A DNA stretch of 64,000 bases from Enchytraeus crypticus (taxonomy: Eukaryota; Annelida; Clitellata; Enchytraeida; Enchytraeidae). The stretch covers positions 254,501 through 318,500 of the forward strand of contig CAJHZI010000198.1 in NCBI GenBank assembly GCA_905160935.1, written 5' to 3'. This document shows positions 59,663 through 64,000 of this stretch, piece by piece. Both the position numbers and the translations under genes were made by a program. Position 1 is the first letter of the stretch, and every line of letters starts with the position of its first letter. Below the pieces are notes generated by a model. It had not been told where the DNA came from and did no database searches. It saw only the letters and a program-made list of their open reading frames with translations.

Positions 59663-61390
59663 GTGGGGAAGTACAGCGTTTAAGAATGGTAGCAAGAATT
59701 AAGTTAGCTCCTGAGAAATGTTAAAATACGGATTTTAACTTGGACAAAACTGATTCATTTCTAATTTAGATACATTTAGTTTAAACGATATATATTCTGA
59801 ATTTTCTGTTTTGTTCTATAACGCTTAGAATATTTTCAAAAATGGTTTTGAAACTTATATGATTTGCATATTTAGTATATTGGCAAGTTATATTCAATAA
59901 TTGAATAAGTATAATTGTTAAATACTGATTGATTGATCGAGTAATTTAAAACTGCCTGTAAGACTAGAATGTTAATTATTATTGACTGTTACTTATTGCT
60001 TGGCAGTTCAGATAATTTAATGATTGATTGATTTTAGGTTGTGCAGGAGTACGAGAGAGCAGTAATATTTCGCTTGGGTCGTCTGCTTTCAGGAAGCGCC
60101 AGGGGTCCTGGTAAGTTCACAAGATTAATAGTTGTCCTGAAGGTACATAGTATATGACAAACTTCATCTTAAACAGAGAATAAGCAATTCCAATCCTAAC
60201 CTGAACTGCTCTGATTGTATCCCTCTGGGGATGCAAATAGAATCTACTCATAGCTTTACTTCTTGCTTTTGCAAGTTAGATTTACACTTATAACGAGAAT
60301 GATGAAGTCATTTCTCGTAATTGTTAGTGATTATCTAAAACTATTCTTGAAATGCATACTTTTAGTAGAATCGGTTAAGCTTACTGTATGTGAACTAATT
60401 GCTGATGATATTTATGACTGCACTAAAGATTACCATTTCATTAAGAATTTAATAATTGTTTCACTGCGTTAATTGTTTATGAAATTAATATTCATTTTAG
60501 TATTATTTATGAATACTGAACTGAATAATGACTTATGAATCCATGCTTGACACGTTTATATATGTTTCAGGCTTGTTCTTCATCATTCCATGCACGGATT
60601 CGTACACCAAGGTTGATCTTAGAACCGTTTCCTTCGACATTCCGCCGCAAGAGGTCTATAGAAAAATCTACGATAAATTTAAATTTCTTAAAATTATTCA
60701 TATAATAATATTAAATTATTTTATATGTCTGTAGAAATATAAAATAGAAAATATAAAATAGAATTATCCGCGAATAAAAGAAGGAAAGAGAGTACGAGAA
60801 GAAACAGACACTTGTTAATTTTATCGGAAAATCGTAGGACAATTCTAGTATTGGTCTGCTAGAACTGATTGAGATAGGCCAAAATTTGTAATATCAACGA
60901 AACCTTTCAAATTTCGAATTTTTCTACTTAAATATGATATTGTAAATAAATTACAATAATATTAAGAACGACACAATTAAACCACCATAATATTAAGAAT
61001 GCTACAATAGCGCTTTAACATTCATTTTGTCATTAGAAGCTGATGCAAGAAATGTCAAATTAAACGCGATATTCATGAGTGAAACATTGATTACGTATGA
61101 ATTGGCTGATAAAGCTATCTTTTACTTACCATTATATCACGGCCTAAATATTGATTTATCATTCTAATTGATTGATTATTGATTAGATCCTGTCAAAGGA
61201 CTCAGTGACGGTGGCAGTGGATGCTGTGGTCTACTATAGAGTATCAAACGCTACCATCTCCATCACAAACGTCGAGGACGCTAATCGATCCACTAGGCTC
61301 CTCGCTCAGACAACTCTCAGGAATGTCCTAGGCACAAAAAATCTCAGTGAAATTCTCTCTGACAGAGAAAACATCAGCCATTTCATGCAG
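58624..61390 (+). CDS. stomatin/MEC-2-like SPFH membrane protein, partial gene (four exons joined)
   Basis: Four exons splice in frame into about 159 residues that closely follow the stomatin family. Order: a hydrophobic hairpin rich in Leu and Cys with the central Pro (LTLPFSLCLCLK), the post-membrane motif EYERAVIFRLGRLL, the PCTDSYTKVDLRTVSFDIPPQE segment (split across an exon), then KDSVTVAVDAVVYYRV, STRLLAQTTLRNVLGTKNL and EILSDRE. Family members are monotopic, cholesterol-binding scaffold proteins of the inner plasma-membrane leaflet. They oligomerise and tune ion channels; MEC-2 acts with touch-sensing channels. The N-terminal exon(s) were not found upstream, and the second half of the SPFH domain plus coiled coil (normally about 280-300 residues in total) lies beyond the window. 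Splice phases agree at every junction. By memory the sequence looks closer to MEC-2/vertebrate stomatin than to the fly-specific paralogues. Which paralogue it is remains open. Confidence 0.93.
58866..59084 (-). mobile_element. family D SINE, diverged, in a stomatin-like intron
   Basis: Minus-strand copy inside the intron after the hairpin exon. CCTTCCTCTCCATGGCTATT, AGTAATCGTTGCATTTTGAT, AATAACCTTCCAACACCCTA and CCTGCCAACACTGGATCTTC (+ strand) match the other copies. The 5S part is worn but AGTAAGCTCC and the distal head GATGCGCGCC remain. Confidence 0.72.
59365..59636 (+). mobile_element. family B element in a stomatin-like intron
   Basis: Plus-strand copy in the intron between 58742 and 60038. 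TTCCGTTTTGTGTGCGGGAT (head), GAGGAAGTCAACGGAAAACC, CTGATCAATTGAGTGCACTC, TATGTACCTTGGACCCGCCA, CTTGTCAGAACATCAGAG, then a GA microsatellite. Confidence 0.75.
59634..59661 (+). repeat. GA microsatellite at family B 3' end
   Basis: (GA)n then GGTGGGG, at the end of the intronic B copy. Confidence 0.88.
60038..60110 (+). CDS. stomatin-like gene, exon encoding VVQEYERAVIFRLGRLL...
   Basis: 73-bp exon between acceptor gattttag and donor CTG|gtaagt. It enters in phase 0 from the hairpin exon and leaves in phase 1. It encodes the highly conserved segment just after the membrane hairpin (EYERAVIFRLGRLLSGSARG), the start of the SPFH domain that lies on the membrane. This is one of the most invariant stretches in stomatins. 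Confidence 0.93.
60571..60653 (+). CDS. stomatin-like gene, exon encoding LFFIIPCTDSYTKVDLRTV...
   Basis: 83-bp exon from acceptor tatgtttcag to donor GAG|gtctat. The split Gly codon (G|GC) restores the frame and the exon ends in phase 0 at DIPPQE. It encodes the early SPFH domain, PCTDSYTKVDLRTVSFDIPP. The reading frame stays open into the intron for about 80 bp by chance, but the homology stops exactly at PPQE and resumes with ILSKDS in the next exon. Confidence 0.93.
61187..61390 (+). CDS. stomatin-like gene, SPFH core exon
   Basis: 204-bp exon (68 codons) beginning ATC after acceptor attgattag. It encodes ILSKDSVTVAVDAVVYYRV, then the SNATISITNVEDANRSTRLL region and TLRNVLGTKNLSEILSDRE, the SPFH core. 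Homology fades after HFMQ, where relatives continue with (S/T)xLDEAT. The best-fitting end is a GC donor, CAG|gcatgt. A GT four bases later (GCAT|gtttat, phase 1) would also fit the family's next residues. No downstream exon with the DEATDxWG motif was found in the remaining 2.6 kb. Confidence 0.9.
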
Positions 61391-61532
61391 GCATGTTTAT
61401 TTCTACTACTGTTACTCCTTCCGTTTTACTTAAACAACTATAACATTAATAACAACAATTAGAACGGTATGATGTTTTGTTATGTTATTATTCCTATGTT
61501 ATTATCGATATGCTATTATCGATGTTATTATC

Positions 61533-61850
61533 TGCCGCGTGTACGTAAGAGGCGACTAAAGGCAGGAGCTGAGGATGGCAAGAGGGGACCCACCTCACTA
61601 TGGAATATTTTCCCCCAGGATTAAATGGTAATTAATCCACCAAACTGCGGAAGGCAACGGGAAACGAACCACCTCAGAAGCCATATTTTCCCAAGCTATA
61701 GGTTACATAAGGTATGGATAAGGCACAGACTTTGTAAAGGGATTAACTTGTTGATCTAAGGAGTGCTCTTATGGAGCGAGAAAACAGACTTTGAGTATGA
61801 ATATGTACCTTGAACCTGCCACTTGGCAGTGCACTGAAGAAGAAGACTGA
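61533..61850 (+). mobile_element. family B element, well preserved
   Basis: Best plus-strand copy. CTGCCGCGTGTACGTAAGAG, GCAGGAGCTGAGGATGGCAA, GAGGGGACCCACCTCACTAT, ATTAAATGGTAATTAATCCA, GGTATGGATAAGGCACAGAC, GTACCTTGAACCTGCCACTT, GGCAGTGCACTGAAGAAG. Lies downstream of the last visible stomatin exon. Confidence 0.82.
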
Positions 61851-62377
61851 AGAGATTTTCGATAAACAATTGATGTTATTATCATCCATGAAAATGTATA
61901 GCAAGGAGAAATGAAAGCCGCGCAATGGAGTAAAAAGGACCAAAATCGAAGCAATCTTCTTTGAATATATCTGCACGAAGTTAGTAGTGCAGTGATTTGC
62001 AATGCAGCTGTGGGATTATTCAAAGCTGAACCAAAGTTAAAGTGATTACCAGACATTGATCAAGAAAAGCGAAACAAAAAATTAGGCAGTATGAAATTCA
62101 TGGAGAAGAATGAGGTAAAAGGTTCCTGATGAATCTGAAATGTGAATTGGAAGAGAGACATGGTGCGCTCTCTCTTGAGGGATGACATTGTGTGTGTGAC
62201 TCACACAAAGAGAAAGATATAGAGAAGTGCGCACGTGGGATTTTATAGTATGATGGGTACGCATTTTCTCACATAAGGAACCAGACTAGGGTCACCAAAT
62301 AGAGGAGGCTAAATTGGGGGCGTAATCCTGGTCCCCTATATATATGTATTTATATGCACATATACATGTACATATAT

Positions 62378-62378
62378 A

Positions 62379-62431
<53 letters not shown>
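62378..62431. repeat. TA microsatellite
   Basis: (TA)n directly upstream of a family A SINE. Confidence 0.92.
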
Positions 62432-62432
<1 letters not shown>

Positions 62433-62438
62433 GCCAAT

Positions 62439-62570
62439 GGCTGGAGCCAGTCGCGATGTCGGTAAGATATTCGAGCGCGGATCAGTATGTGCGGGCTTCA
62501 AATCCTGGGCTTACCCGTCACTGACATCGCTTTAGAGTGAGGAAACTGACGTTAACATTAGCTTTACCAG
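62439..62570 (+). mobile_element. family A SINE between two TA tracts
   Basis: Plus-strand copy in the region after the last visible stomatin exon. Head GGCTGGAGCCAGTCGCGATG, B box-like GGCTTCAAATCCTGGGC, full body to AGCTTTACCAG. Bordered on both sides by long TA microsatellites. The tail AACTGGTAAAG reappears at about 62614, beyond the first part of the 3' tract. Confidence 0.87.
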
Positions 62571-62610
<40 letters not shown>

Positions 62611-62683
62611 ATAACTGGTAAAGTTATATATATATATATATATATATATACCTATATATATAGTCTATATAGTTTATATAGTC

Positions 62684-62756
<73 letters not shown>

Positions 62757-62760
62757 ATAT
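62571..62760. repeat. TA microsatellite, several blocks
   Basis: (TA)n blocks split by TTTGTATAACTGGTAAAG (a repeat of the preceding SINE tail) and by TAGTCTATATAGTTTATATA. Confidence 0.9.
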
Positions 62761-62779
62761 GAACAATGGATTGAAAGTT

Positions 62780-63060
62780 GGCGAGCTGATCATATAATTT
62801 AGGGGGGCTTAGACCAACCCCCTAGTGTCGTCTCTGTCCCACCTCGCGTGATTTGGATGCTCTGAGATGACTCGAACCATTAACCTTGAGATCCATATTA
62901 AACTCTCATTCCAGGAATGATCCTCAGGATCGCCGATATCGTTTTGTCACGCACTTGGAGCGACGAACTTCAAAAAAAGTAATTCCAGATTCCACCCTTT
63001 TCGGGGGGTGGGCGAGTGGTTTCAGTTTCTCGGGTGTTCCTAATTTCAAAGCACTTTGTT
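62780..63060. other. GC-richer unexplained block after the last visible exon
   Basis: About 280 bp with many CpG and short palindromes: TCATTCCAGGAATGA at 62906, GATCCTCAGGATC at 62919, CGATATCG at 62934. Also GGGGGGCTTAGACCAACCCCC at about 62803. No frame or RNA family recognised. Possibly an unknown repeat. Confidence 0.4.
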
Positions 63061-64000
63061 ATTGAATTAGTCTTTAGAACAGAGTTTTGATGTTGTTGTA
63101 TAAAAATGCATAATAAAAGTTATAGAATTTTTCCACATATCTACAGGTTCATGTCTTCTGCTCTGCTCTCTTTTCTACTTAGGAATATTAAGTAATCTAA
63201 TACTATTGCCCTTATATTCCTAAATATTTTTCATTCTCTTTTATTGTCTTTTTTGGCAAGCCAATGCCCAGAAACTGTCCAATACCAGTTCATATAGATA
63301 CAATGATATTACTTTCTGAGGTTTGGTCCGTTCAACTACATGTAATTGGTATCATTCTCATAGATATATTGAGCAGCTTTTAGTGTCTCAATTTACTACA
63401 TCCTCCTTCTTTTCTGTTCAAAATTATAGGAGTGTAGTCAGTACTAGGCCTATTTGTTTTCCTTGGGGGCTTTGATTTGTAGAGGTTCATTCATTTTCTT
63501 GAAAGCTTTCCTTTTTCTTTAATTTTATTGTGTACTAAAGTTTTTGTTTCCTATCATCAGATAACAGAACTAACAACCTGTTAATCTAGTTTACCGTTCA
63601 GTGTGACATTAACTTCTCCTTTTTTCATAATTATATCCAGCGCTTTAGTAGCTTTTGATGATGAATTCCTGCCGGTTTCCGGCAGCAAATAAAAGCTGTG
63701 ACGTTCCATAATCCTTAGCAGGTTAATTCTGTTCGCGGTAATCACTTATTAGTTATCTGCAAATTTTATATCTCTCATGAAATTAGTTTACATTTTTATA
63801 TTTACCCTCTTTCCACTTCATTATAACTGCCTATTATTAATGATGTATGAGTAGATTTAATTATTTAAAAATCATCTTGCACTCCTACTATTTGAACTTT
63901 TTAAAATACTTCTATTTAAATTTTAACATAATATATTTCTTGCAGAACGAACAAACTCTACATTTTTCATCTGGAAATTCAGTCAACTTCAATGTTTCTG
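63061..64000. other. region after the last visible exon, nothing recognised
   Basis: AT-rich with pyrimidine runs. TTTCTTGCAG at 63945 looks like an acceptor, but what follows does not encode the next stomatin motif in any frame. Confidence 0.45.

Noticed and set aside
60571..60734. Stomatin exon read through into the intron (open to 60734)
   Set aside because: Homology stops at PPQE at a usable donor and resumes with ILSKDS at 61187. The extension is Lys/Ile-rich intron sequence.
63945..64000. Acceptor-like TTTCTTGCAG as start of the next stomatin exon
   Set aside because: None of the three frames gives the expected LDEATDxWG segment.
1..64000. CRISPR array, operon, phage, toxin-antitoxin or other prokaryotic system
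   Set aside because: Spliced gene structure, eukaryotic tRNA, SINEs and LINEs show animal nuclear DNA. The tandem arrays have no spacers.

Overview
Invertebrate animal nuclear DNA, AT-rich and mostly non-coding. Evidence for a eukaryote: spliced exons with GT..AG introns, a eukaryotic tRNA with internal pol III boxes and a T-run terminator, tRNA- and 5S rRNA-derived SINEs, decayed LINEs and many microsatellites. No bacterial, viral or organellar gene was recognised. The palindromic 8-mers TACATGTA (about two dozen by eye) and TAGGCCTA (about ten) are strikingly frequent. I associate this with marine invertebrates, possibly lophotrochozoans, but the phylum is not established. The one convincing protein gene lies near the right edge on the + strand. 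Four exons (58624-58742, 60038-60110, 60571-60653, 61187-61390) join in frame into the membrane hairpin and first half of the SPFH domain of a stomatin/MEC-2-type protein. The first exon or exons and everything after the ...MQ position lie outside the window or were not found. Most other open frames are low-complexity translations (TA, GA, a 7-bp satellite), repeat fragments or chance frames. The one clear RNA gene is tRNA-Asp(GTC) at 4103-4174 (minus), with a decayed tandem copy at 3940-4005. The rest is a repeat landscape that can be sorted into families by comparing the window with itself. Family A is a tRNA-headed SINE of about 130 bp (about 10 copies). Family B is a SINE-like element of about 350-400 bp whose 3' end is shared with a decayed LINE (family L) and runs into GA/CT microsatellites. 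Family C has the same head as B but a (GAT)n tail. Family D is a SINE whose promoter part is visibly derived from 5S rRNA (4 copies, all minus strand). There is also one decayed CR1/L2-like LINE 3' end, several minisatellites and foldback sequences. Layout: 1-8 kb, tRNA-Asp pair, B/L copies and a long foldback; 8-13 kb, C, A and LINE copies; 13-30 kb, sparse with scattered A, B, C, D and L; 30-36 kb, hairpin cluster, B, A and a CpG-dense patch; 36-41 kb, almost featureless; 41-47 kb, the 7-bp satellite, L, D and B; 47-57.5 kb, minisatellites, A, C and TA tracts; 57.5-64 kb, the stomatin-like gene with D, B and A copies in or near its introns. No new multi-gene system was found. The most notable items are the 5S-headed SINE with a possible tRNA-type box upstream, and the B/C/L module swapping with a microsatellite-forming tail.
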